Shown: positions 33,563-40,224 of the stretch, one piece after another
Layout of the letters: the number at the start of each line of letters is the position of its first letter
Position numbering within the stretch: the first letter of the stretch is position 1
Assembly: GCF_900090305.1 (NCBI RefSeq)
Contig: NZ_LT607751.1
Coordinates: forward strand, 2,666,001 to 2,730,000
Direction: 5' to 3'
DNA: 64,000 nt
Source of the DNA: Micromonospora siamensis
GTDB lineage: Bacteria > Actinomycetota > Actinomycetes > Mycobacteriales > Micromonosporaceae
Made by a program: the position numbers and the translations under genes
The notes under the pieces: generated by a model
The model's database searches: none
What the model was told of the DNA's origin: nothing
Seen by the model: the letters and a program-made list of their open reading frames with translations, nothing else

Positions 33563-34708
33563 TCAGGGGCGCCGATGGGCGTTGAGCCGGGCCGCCCGAC
33601 GGGTCAGGTGGTCGCGTTCGCCCAGGTTGGGGGCCTTCCGGGCGGCCTCGACGTACAGCTGTGCCGCGGTGGCCAGGTCACCGGCCCGCTCGTGGAGGTA
33701 CGCCGCCACCGCCGTGTGCCGGGGCAGCGAGGTGTCCAGTCTCGCCAGTGCCGCCAGCCCGGCCCGGGGGCCGTCGGCCTCCCCGACCGCCACCGCCCGG
33801 TTCAGCCGGGCGATCGGACTGTCGGTCAGCCGCACCAGCTCGTCGTACCACTCGACGATCTGCACCCAGTCGGTCTCCTCGGCGGTGGGCGCGTCGGCGT
33901 GCAGCGCCGCGACGGCGGCCTGGGCCTGGAACTCGCCCAGCCGGTCGCGGGACAGGGCCGCCTGGAGGATGCCGACGGCCTCCGCGATCGACGTGGTGTC
34001 CCACCGGGCGCGGTCCTGCTCGGCGAGCGGCACCAGGCTGCCGTCGGGCGCCGTCCGGGTGGCCCGCCGGGCGTGGTGCAGCAGCATGAGGGCGAGCAAC
34101 CCCGCCACCTCGGGATGGTCGATCGCGACCGCGAGCTGCCGGGCCAACCGGATCGCCTCGGCGGCGAGGTCGACGTCGCCCGAGTAGCCCTCGTTGAACA
34201 CCAGGTAGAGGACCCGCAGCACGGTGGCGACGTCACCGGGCTGGTCGAACCGTACGCCGGAGACCGTGCGCTTGGCCCGGCTGATCCGCTGCGCCATGGT
34301 CGCCTCGGGCACCAGGTACGCCTGGGCGATCTGCCGGGTGGTCAGGCCACCCACGACACGCAGGGTGAGCGCCACCGCGGACGACGGCGTCAGCGACGGA
34401 TGGGCGCAGAGGAAGTAGAGCTGGAGGGTGTCGTCCGCCGCCGGCGCGGGCCCGGGCGGCGGCTCGTCGTGCAGCAGGTCCTCCCGCCGCCGCCGCGCGG
34501 TGTCCGCCCGGGTGGCGTCCAGGAACTTGCGCCAGGCCGCCGTCACCAGCCAGCCCTTCGGATCCCGCGGCGGGTCGGCCGGCCAGACCCGGACCGCCTC
34601 GACCAGCGCGTCCTGCACGGCGTCCTCGGCCGCCGCGAAGTCGGCTCCGCGGCGGACGAGGACCCCGAGCACGCTCGGCGTGAGACGCCGGAGCAGGAGC
34701 TCATCCAT
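33563..34708 (-). CDS. ECF42-type RNA polymerase sigma factor
   Basis: A 381-residue sigma factor of the long ECF42 group. Sigma2 is at about 5-75 (AAEDAVQDALVEAVRVWP, RDPKGWLVTAAWRK), sigma4 at about 100-155 (LTLRVVGGLTTRQIAQAYLV, EATMAQRISRAKR), and an about 200-residue helical TPR-like C-terminal extension is typical of ECF42 and replaces a separate anti-sigma factor. It is encoded 9 bp after the DGPF gene, the hallmark pairing. The promoter before the DGPF gene matches the reported ECF42 consensus, so autoregulation is likely. Confidence 0.93.
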   Translation of the reverse strand: MDELLLRRLTPSVLGVLVRRGADFAAAEDAVQDALVEAVRVWPADPPRDPKGWLVTAAWRKFLDATRADTARRRREDLLHDEPPPGPAPAADDTLQLYFLCAHPSLTPSSAVALTLRVVGGLTTRQIAQAYLVPEATMAQRISRAKRTVSGVRFDQPGDVATVLRVLYLVFNEGYSGDVDLAAEAIRLARQLAVAIDHPEVAGLLALMLLHHARRATRTAPDGSLVPLAEQDRARWDTTSIAEAVGILQAALSRDRLGEFQAQAAVAALHADAPTAEETDWVQIVEWYDELVRLTDSPIARLNRAVAVGEADGPRAGLAALARLDTSLPRHTAVAAYLHERAGDLATAAQLYVEAARKAPNLGERDHLTRRAARLNAHRRP

Positions 34709-34717
34709 CGGAGCAGG

Positions 34718-35125
34718 TCATTCCGTGATGGTCGGCGCCTCGGTCAGGAACGGGCGCAGCTCGAGCCACTCGTGGATCGGCTTCCCGCCCGCCCCGGGGG
34801 CGGCCGACAGCTCCCCGGCCAGCTCGACCGCCCGGTCGTAGCTGTCGACGTCGATGATCATCCAGCCGGCGATGAGGTCCTTGGTCTCGGCGAACGGGCC
34901 GTCGGTGACCGGCGGGCGTCCCTCGCCGTCGTACCGGACCCACGCGCCCTCGGGGGCGAGCGCCTGGCCGTCGACGAACTCGCCGGTGCCCTCGAGTCGG
35001 GTCGCGAAGTCGTTCATGTACTGCATGTGCGCCGAGATCTCCTCCGGCGTCCAGCGGTCCATCGGCACGTTGTTCACCGCGTCCGGAGCGCCGCGGTAGT
35101 GCTTGAGCAGCAGGTACTTGGCCAT
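34718..35125 (-). CDS. DGPF/YCII-domain protein paired with ECF42
   Basis: A 135-residue protein of the DGPF group. It has MAKYLLLKHYRG at the N-terminus, the family signature VTDGPFAETKDLIAGW, and DVDSYDRAVELAGEL. Such proteins are encoded beside ECF42 sigma factors in many actinobacteria and are their main known targets; their biochemical role is not settled. ATG 35125 has GGAGAAGACG upstream. It is the first gene of the pair. Confidence 0.92.
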   Translation of the reverse strand: MAKYLLLKHYRGAPDAVNNVPMDRWTPEEISAHMQYMNDFATRLEGTGEFVDGQALAPEGAWVRYDGEGRPPVTDGPFAETKDLIAGWMIIDVDSYDRAVELAGELSAAPGAGGKPIHEWLELRPFLTEAPTITE

Positions 35126-35177
35126 CGTCTTCTCCTCGGTGCGGGTGCGACCCCATTCTGGTCGCGTTCACCCCGGG

Positions 35178-35204
35178 GACGGAGCCGGCCACGCGTTCTC
35201 GACA
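35178..35204 (-). promoter_or_regulatory. ECF42-type promoter of the DGPF/sigma operon
   Basis: On the minus strand TGTCGA (35199-35204) is separated by 17 bp from CGTC (35178-35181), which agrees with the -35 TGTCGA and -10 CG(A/T)C reported for ECF42. The DGPF start lies 53 bp downstream. Confidence 0.6.
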
Positions 35205-35299
35205 TCGGCGCCGACACCTTCCGCGTACTTTCTCCGCGGCCGACGATGTGGTTCGGTGGATCGGTGCGGGCGCCGACCCGCCGACCGGCGGGAGGACCG

Positions 35300-35659
35300 A
35301 TGGCGACGGGGCGGGTGCTGGTGATCGGTCTCGACCCGGTGCGGATCCCGGGCTGGGACCCCGAGCCGGTCGTGGCGGCGATAGCCCGTGGTCAGGCCCG
35401 CTTCGCCGAACACGGCATCGAGGCCGACCTGTGCCTGGTGGCGCCCGAAGAGCACGCCGAACGGCAGATCGTCGAGGCGTTGACCCGCCGGGAGTACGCC
35501 TGCGTGGTGGTGGGCGGCGGCATCCGCAAGCACGAACCGCTGCTGGAGCTCTTCGAGAAGGTGGTAAACCTGGTCCGGCGGCACGCTCCCGGCGCGGCGA
35601 TCGCCTTCAACAGCGGCCCCGAGGACACCGCCGATGCCGCCCTGCGGTGGCTGCGGTAG
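35300..35659 (+). CDS. Conserved-looking small protein of unknown function
   Basis: A 119-residue soluble alpha/beta protein. It starts RVLVIGLDPVRIPGWDPEP, alternates beta strands and helices (ADLCLVAPEEHAERQIVEAL, YACVVVGGGIRKHEPL, AAIAFNSGPEDTADA), and looks like a minimal Rossmann-type fold with a G-rich turn after strand 3. I recognise no catalytic residue set. ATG 35300 follows GGAGGACCG. It stands alone between divergent units. Hypothetical proteins of this kind are common in actinomycetes; no role is claimed. Confidence 0.7.
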   Translation: MATGRVLVIGLDPVRIPGWDPEPVVAAIARGQARFAEHGIEADLCLVAPEEHAERQIVEALTRREYACVVVGGGIRKHEPLLELFEKVVNLVRRHAPGAAIAFNSGPEDTADAALRWLR

Positions 35660-35687
35660 GCCGCCACCACCAGGGGGCCGCCGACCG

Positions 35688-36107
35688 TCAGCCGACCTGG
35701 TCGCTGTCCTTGAGCGCGCCCCAGCCGTGCCAGCGGTCGATCTCGATCAACGCGCTGACCCGGCCGCGTTCCCGCCTCGGGTAGTCGTTGCCCGTGTAGT
35801 GCCGCGACAGCCGGTCGATGTCCGCCAGACCCTCGTCCGGCCGCAGCTCGACGACGTGCCCGACGACGCTGAGGTGGGTGTACCAGCCGGCCTCGTCCAG
35901 CACGGTGAGGGAGACCCGGGGGTCGTTGCGGACGTGCTCCAGCCGGCGGCGGCCCTCGTCCATGTTCACCAGGATCCGGCCGTCCTCCCACAGGTACCAG
36001 GTGGCCGCCGACACGGGCTGACCCCCGGCGCGCAGCGTGGTGATGACGGCGGGGTTCGGCTTGCGCAGCATGGCGACCGCGGCGTCGGGAAGCGGTGGCT
36101 TGGACAT
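35688..36107 (-). CDS. PPOX-class F420-dependent oxidoreductase
   Basis: A 139-residue split-barrel flavin/deazaflavin-binding protein. Features are NPAVITTLRAGGQPVSAATW, where the cofactor-contacting strands lie, then WEDGRILVNMDEGRRRLEHV and DPRVSLTVLDEAGWYTHL. This is the typical F420-binding PPOX pattern seen in actinobacteria. It may reduce quinones, biliverdin or similar acceptors. ATG 36107 follows GAGGAGGAGAGCCG. The upstream region shares the octamer GTACCGTA with the TetR operator at 38.2 kb, so it may belong to the same regulon. Confidence 0.86.
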   Translation of the reverse strand: MSKPPLPDAAVAMLRKPNPAVITTLRAGGQPVSAATWYLWEDGRILVNMDEGRRRLEHVRNDPRVSLTVLDEAGWYTHLSVVGHVVELRPDEGLADIDRLSRHYTGNDYPRRERGRVSALIEIDRWHGWGALKDSDQVG

Positions 36108-36221
36108 CGGCTCTCCTCCTCGAACGGGACATTCGTCTTGTACGGTACGCACCGCCCGGAGCCGGCACGCTCCTCGGCCCGTGGGAGAGTGCGGCGTTCC
36201 GCGGGCGCCACCGGGGCCGGC

Positions 36222-36797
36222 TCAGGAGGGTGGGGTGTGACCGGCGAGGACCCGGTCGACGATCCGCTCGGCGAACGCCCGGTCCAGGGCGCCGCCGGAG
36301 ACCGCCCGGCGGTAGAAGAGCGGACCGGCCAACTGGTCGAGCACGTCGGCCGGGTCGGTGTCGGCGGGCAGCTCGCCGCGACCGATGCCCCGCTCGACGG
36401 CGCGCAGGATGACGGCGTGCCGCGCCTCGGCCTCCCGGCGGTGCAGGGCCGCGACCTCCGGGTCACGTTCGGCGGCATCGACCAGCGCGAACATGAGCCC
36501 CGCCGCCGGGCCGGCGGAGAGCGCCGCGGCGAGGCCGGTGACCAGGTCGAGCAGGTCGCCGCGGAGGGTGCCGGTGTCCGGGTCCACGGGCGGGCGCCGG
36601 ACGCTGTCGAAGGCGTCGAGGATCAACGCCGCCTGACCGTCCCAGTGTCGGTAGATGGTCGTCTTCGCCACCCCGGAGCGCTCCGCCACGGCCTCGACGG
36701 TGGTCCCGGCGATGCCCCGTTCGGCGAGCAGGTCCAGCGCCGTGGCGATCACCACCGCCCGGGTACGCCGTACCCGCGGATCGGTCGCCCGGCCCAT
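36222..36797 (-). CDS. TetR/AcrR-family transcriptional regulator
   Basis: A 191-residue repressor. The HTH at about 8-55 reads RTRAVVIATALDLLAERG, TTVEAVAERSGVAKTTIYRHW, clearly TetR. A C-terminal TetR_C-like region follows (ELPADTDPADVLDQLAGPLFYRRAV). ATG 36797 is selected because GGGGGG lies upstream and the HTH begins there; the longer frame to 36863 is arginine- and glycine-rich. It is third in the Ddn-NmrA-TetR operon and probably binds the palindrome at 38203-38220 in that operon's promoter. Confidence 0.9.
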   Translation of the reverse strand: MGRATDPRVRRTRAVVIATALDLLAERGIAGTTVEAVAERSGVAKTTIYRHWDGQAALILDAFDSVRRPPVDPDTGTLRGDLLDLVTGLAAALSAGPAAGLMFALVDAAERDPEVAALHRREAEARHAVILRAVERGIGRGELPADTDPADVLDQLAGPLFYRRAVSGGALDRAFAERIVDRVLAGHTPPS

Positions 36798-36831
36798 CCG
36801 TACCCCCCGTCCCGCGCCGGGCCGGTGGCGC

Positions 36832-37689
36832 CTACCGCCACAACTCCCGGTGCTCCCACACATACTGGCGCAGGGTGCGGGGCGGCCGCCCGAGCAGGTG
36901 GGCCAGGGTGGGATCGACCCGCTCGGCCCGGCCCCGCCGCAGGCCGGTGTGCAGCACGGTCTGCACCAGCGCCTGGACCAGCGGGGTGCCCCGGCGGCGC
37001 AGGTGGGTCAGGTAGCCGGCGACGGTGGCCGGCCGGTAGTGGACCGGCCGGCCGAGGACCTCGGTGAGCAGGGCCGCCACCTGGTCGAAGTCGAGCGCCT
37101 CCGGGCCGGTGAGGGTGTATCCGGTGCCGGCGTGCGCCGCCGGGTCCGCGAGGACGGTGGCCGCGACGTCACCCAGGTCGCGGGTGTCGACGAAGGCGAC
37201 CCGGCCGCGCCCCGCCGGCAGGAGGATCTGGTCGTCCTCGCGGATGTCCCGCCGGTAGGCGTCGGCGAGGTTCTGGGCGAAGAAGCCCGGGCGCAAGATC
37301 GTGTACGGCAGGCCGGAGCCGCGTAGGTGCGTCTCGACCCGGTGGTGCGGGACGATCCGATTGGTGTCGGCGCCGGTCACCGAGGCGAACACGACGTGCC
37401 CGACCCGGTGCCGGGTGGCGGCGTCGACGAGCGCGTTGAGGGTGGGCCCGACGCGGGCGATCTGCGGCGGCCGGAGCAGGAACAGCGCGCCCACGTCGGC
37501 CAGCGCCGGGTCGAAGGTGCCGGGTTCGGCGAAGTCCAGGCGTACGGCGGGGACGCCGGGGAAGCGTCGCCGCAGCCCGACCAGGTCGGGGCCGGCGACC
37601 CGCACGGGTGTCCCGGCCGCGGCCAGGGATCGGGCGACGGCCCCGCCGACGTTCCCGGTCGCCCCAGTCACCAGCACCGGGGCGGTCAT
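36832..37689 (-). CDS. NmrA-like NAD(P)-binding protein
   Basis: A 285-residue atypical short-chain dehydrogenase. The Rossmann motif is GATGNVGG (9-16). The middle contains HRVGHVVFASVTGADTN and a conserved RGSGLPYTILRPGFFAQN, with the NmrA/HSCARG-type HH-(Y/V)-xxE arrangement replaced by HHRVETHL. Some relatives are NAD(P)H-dependent reductases, others redox sensors. Its ATG overlaps the stop of the Ddn-type gene as ATGA, so they are coupled. Substrate unknown. Confidence 0.87.
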   Translation of the reverse strand: MTAPVLVTGATGNVGGAVARSLAAAGTPVRVAGPDLVGLRRRFPGVPAVRLDFAEPGTFDPALADVGALFLLRPPQIARVGPTLNALVDAATRHRVGHVVFASVTGADTNRIVPHHRVETHLRGSGLPYTILRPGFFAQNLADAYRRDIREDDQILLPAGRGRVAFVDTRDLGDVAATVLADPAAHAGTGYTLTGPEALDFDQVAALLTEVLGRPVHYRPATVAGYLTHLRRRGTPLVQALVQTVLHTGLRRGRAERVDPTLAHLLGRPPRTLRQYVWEHRELWR

Positions 37690-38189
37690 CGGGCCCCGTC
37701 CACGACGTCGAGGTGGATCAGGGCGAGGCCGTCGCGGCGGGCCGCCTCGGCGAGTTCCGCGTGGGTGGGGGTACGGGGCACGTTGATCCGGATGCCCATC
37801 CGCCGCCCCGCCCGCCGGTGTCCCGTCGCCTCGATCAGCGTGCGGTAGGCGGCGGCGACCCGGTCCGGGTCCTCGACCAGTTCCGCCCGGGCGGCCCGAC
37901 GCCGACCCAGCAGGGTCACCGCGACGTCGGGCCGGTCGCGCAAGTTGACCCGCCAGGGCGAGTTCGTCAGCACCAGCAGCCGGCCGTCGCCGTTGTCGCG
38001 GTAGGCGACCGGGAAGACGAGATCGCGCCCCGTGCGCCGCCCGGTCACGTGCAGCAGCAGCAGATGCCGGCCCACCCGGCCGGCCCGGGCGGGATCGGTG
38101 AGCAGCCACCGCACGACCCGGTTGACGACCCTGTAGGGGGCACTGGGCGGCCGGATCCGCTGCACGGCCGGCCGAGGGGAGGAAGCCAT
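37686..38189 (-). CDS. Deazaflavin (F420)-dependent nitroreductase, Ddn family
   Basis: A 167-residue split beta-barrel enzyme. It has VGRHLLLLHVTGRRTGRDLVFP, typical of the Ddn/Rv3547 family, followed by GDGRLLVLTNSPWRVNLRDRPDVAVTL and an arginine-rich helix, AELVEDPDRVAAAYR. Family members use F420H2 to reduce nitroimidazoles, quinones or menaquinone. It is the first gene of the TetR-controlled operon, with a leaderless TACGGT -10 (38196-38201) overlapping the operator region. ATG 38189. Confidence 0.88.
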   Translation of the reverse strand: MASSPRPAVQRIRPPSAPYRVVNRVVRWLLTDPARAGRVGRHLLLLHVTGRRTGRDLVFPVAYRDNGDGRLLVLTNSPWRVNLRDRPDVAVTLLGRRRAARAELVEDPDRVAAAYRTLIEATGHRRAGRRMGIRINVPRTPTHAELAEAARRDGLALIHLDVVDGAR

Positions 38190-38193
38190 ACCG

Positions 38194-38220
38194 GTACCGT
38201 AACGCTACGGGACCGTAGCG
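38194..38220. promoter_or_regulatory. TetR operator in the Ddn operon promoter
   Basis: CGCTACGG-GA-CCGTAGCG (38203-38220) has perfect 8-bp arms; a further half-site CCGTA lies at 38197-38201, overlapping the -10 TACGGT (minus strand, 38196-38201), which precedes ATG 38189 by 6 nt. Binding would occlude the promoter of the Ddn-NmrA-TetR operon and also lies just before the plus-strand small ORF at 38253. Confidence 0.65.
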
Positions 38221-38252
38221 AAAAGGGTTGGGCCTCGCACAACGGCCGCGAC

Positions 38253-38423
38253 ATGGGTGCCAGCACAGCGCGAAGGCGTGAACTGCTGGCACTCGCGCTC
38301 GTCGGGCGGGCCGCGCCGCTGCTCGTGGTCACCGCGGCGGCCGTCGGGGTGCTCCTCGCCGTGGCGCTGGCCGACCGCCGGGAGCAGGCCGTTTCCACTC
38401 GTCGGTCCGGCGCCCGAGCCTAG
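38253..38423 (+). CDS. Small single-span membrane protein
   Basis: A 56-residue frame (MGASTARRRELLALALVGR..., STRRSGARA at the end) with one hydrophobic helix at about 10-41 flanked by arginines. It is divergent from the F420 operon and lies just past its operator. No good ribosome site and no recognisable family; the positive-inside pattern is the main support. Confidence 0.4.
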   Translation: MGASTARRRELLALALVGRAAPLLVVTAAAVGVLLAVALADRREQAVSTRRSGARA

Positions 38424-38461
38424 GCTGAGGCTGCCCCGACCAGCGGATGCGCGGAGGAGAC

Positions 38462-39364
38462 ATGGCGACGGCAGGTGTGGCGACGCGGCTCCCGCCGATC
38501 ACCGTCGACCGCTGGGTGAACTCCCCGCCGTTGACCCCGGAGGCGCTGCGCGGCCGGGTGGTGCTGGTCGACATCTGGGAGTACACCTGCGTCAACTGGA
38601 TCCGCACCGCCCCGTACGTCAGGGCGTGGCACCGCGACTACGCCAACCTGGGGCTGGTCGTCGTCGGGGCGCACGTGCCGGAGTTCGCGTTCGGGCGGAG
38701 GCCGGAGAACATCGACCGGGCGATCGAGGAGCATCGGCTCACCCATCCCCTCGCCATCGACAACGACTACCGGTTCTGGCGGGCCCTGCGCAACGACGCC
38801 TGGCCGGCGAAGTTCCTCTTCGACGCCGATGGCCGGCTGGTGGACCGGTGGGTCGGCGAGGGCGACTACGACCGGGTGGAGTCGGAGATCCGGCGGTTGA
38901 TCGAGGTGAGCGCACCGGCTGTCGCGCTTCCACCGGTGAGCCCCGAGGTGACGGCGTTCGTCACCACCGGGCAGCCGACCTACGTCGGCATCACCCCTGA
39001 GACGTACCTTGGCGGGGGCCGGGCGGTCCCCGGCACGTACTCCTACACCGGTGACTGGCAGGTCGCCGGCGAGTACGTCGAGCTGACCGGCGGCACCGTC
39101 GAGCTGACCCTGCCCTTCGACGCCGGCGAGGTGAACCTGGTCGTCGACCCCGGCCCGAACGGCCGGGCGGAGGTTAGCGTGCTGCTGGACGGGAACCCGG
39201 TGGACGGCGAGCGCGGGGCCGACGTCGGCCCCGACGGGACCGCGCGGATCGACCGGGCGGCCATGTTCCGGCTGGTCGCCGGGGCGGCACGGGGTGGGCG
39301 GCTGCTGACCCTGGTCACCGATCAGCCCGGCCTGCGCGCGTACGTCTTCACCTTCGGCCCGTAG
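38462..39364 (+). CDS. DipZ/TlpA-like thioredoxin-fold protein with C-terminal beta-sandwich
   Basis: A 300-residue protein. The thioredoxin-like domain (about 12-160) shows [20 protein letters not shown], matching the DipZ C-terminal pattern (CxxC-xR-T), but the second cysteine is replaced by W46, leaving C43 alone. [17 protein letters not shown] follows. The remainder (about 185-300) resembles the carbohydrate-binding-like module at the C-terminus of DipZ. No signal peptide is visible, so it may be cytosolic. It cannot form the usual intramolecular disulfide and may act as a thiol peroxidase or binding protein. ATG 38462 has GGAGGAGAC upstream. Confidence 0.83.
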   Translation: MATAGVATRLPPITVDRWVNSPPLTPEALRGRVVLVDIWEYTCVNWIRTAPYVRAWHRDYANLGLVVVGAHVPEFAFGRRPENIDRAIEEHRLTHPLAIDNDYRFWRALRNDAWPAKFLFDADGRLVDRWVGEGDYDRVESEIRRLIEVSAPAVALPPVSPEVTAFVTTGQPTYVGITPETYLGGGRAVPGTYSYTGDWQVAGEYVELTGGTVELTLPFDAGEVNLVVDPGPNGRAEVSVLLDGNPVDGERGADVGPDGTARIDRAAMFRLVAGAARGGRLLTLVTDQPGLRAYVFTFGP

Positions 39365-39407
39365 GACACCGTCCCGACGGGCGGAGACCCGAGGGATGGG
39401 CAGGGCG

Positions 39408-39926
39408 ATGAGCGACACGACCGAGAAGGCGATCCTGGCCGGCGGCTGCTTCTGGGGGATGCAGGACCTGATCCGCAAACGCCCCGGGGTGCGACACACC
39501 CGGGTCGGCTACACCGGCGGAGACGTGCCGAACGCCACCTACCTCAACCATGCCGGGCACGCCGAGGCCATCGAGATCGAGTTCGATCCTGCCGAGCTGA
39601 GCTACCGGGACCTGTTGGAGTTCTTCTTCCAGGTGCACGACCCCACCACCCGGGACCGGCAGGGCAACGACGTCGGCTCCAGCTACCGGTCGGCGATCTT
39701 CTACACCGACGAGGCGCAGCGGGCCGTCGCCGAGGACACCATCGCCGACGTGGACGCCTCCGGTCTCTGGCCGGGCAAGGTGGTCACCGAGGTGACCCCG
39801 GCCGGGCCGTTCTGGGAGGCCGAGCCCGAGCACCAGGACTACCTGGAGCGCAATCCGGGCGGCTACACCTGCCACTTCGTCCGCCCGGACTGGAAGCTGC
39901 CCCGTCGCGGGCGCAGCGCCGCCTGA
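39408..39926 (+). CDS. msrA: Peptide-methionine (S)-S-oxide reductase
   Basis: A 172-residue repair enzyme reducing methionine-(S)-sulfoxide in proteins. The catalytic motif is GGCFWG with C14. Other family blocks are [50 protein letters not shown], and [16 protein letters not shown], whose late cysteine may act in recycling. ATG 39408 is used; ATG 39396 (MGRAMSD) is an alternative. It follows the DipZ-like gene by 43 bp and may be co-transcribed, giving a small thiol-redox unit. Confidence 0.94.
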   Translation: MSDTTEKAILAGGCFWGMQDLIRKRPGVRHTRVGYTGGDVPNATYLNHAGHAEAIEIEFDPAELSYRDLLEFFFQVHDPTTRDRQGNDVGSSYRSAIFYTDEAQRAVAEDTIADVDASGLWPGKVVTEVTPAGPFWEAEPEHQDYLERNPGGYTCHFVRPDWKLPRRGRSAA

Positions 39927-39960
39927 CCGCACCGCCCAGCCCGACCGGAAGGAAGAGCAG

Positions 39961-40128
39961 ATGGCCGCCCGGACCATGACCTGTCCCGGCACCGACATCC
40001 GACCGTTCCGTCAACGACCAGTCCCAGGGCGCGCCGCTGGAGACCAGCCAGGCCCTGGCCCGCTACTGGGAGAACAGCCGATGCTGCTCACCGGGGAGCT
40101 GCGCACCGCCTTCCGGTCGCTGCGCTGA
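39961..40128 (+). pseudogene. Short decayed gene after msrA
   Basis: ATG 39961 follows GGAAGGAAGAGCAG and opens MAARTMTCPGTDIRPFR. The same frame then looks like a shadow (RPVPGRAAGDQPG) while the next frame reads NDQSQGAPLETSQALARYWEN, and the first frame returns with MLLTGELRTAFRSLR to a stop. Two compensating frame changes or a deletion would explain this. The ends faintly resemble the start (TDIRPFR) and the tail of epoxide hydrolases, which is only a guess. Alternatively a 55-residue frame of no function. Confidence 0.35.
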
Positions 40129-40137
40129 GCCAACCGA

Positions 40138-40169
40138 GGCCGGCGACGCTCACCCGGGCGTCGCCGGCC
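40138..40169. terminator. Bidirectional terminator hairpin
   Basis: GGCCGGCGACGC (40138-40149) pairs perfectly with GCGTCGCCGGCC (40158-40169) around an 8-nt loop, between msrA/remnant (plus) and ileS (minus). Confidence 0.75.
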
Positions 40170-40224
40170 ACGGCGCTCATCCGTACGGGCCACTCAGGGG
40201 CCGGCCTCCCGACCGGTCAGCGGC

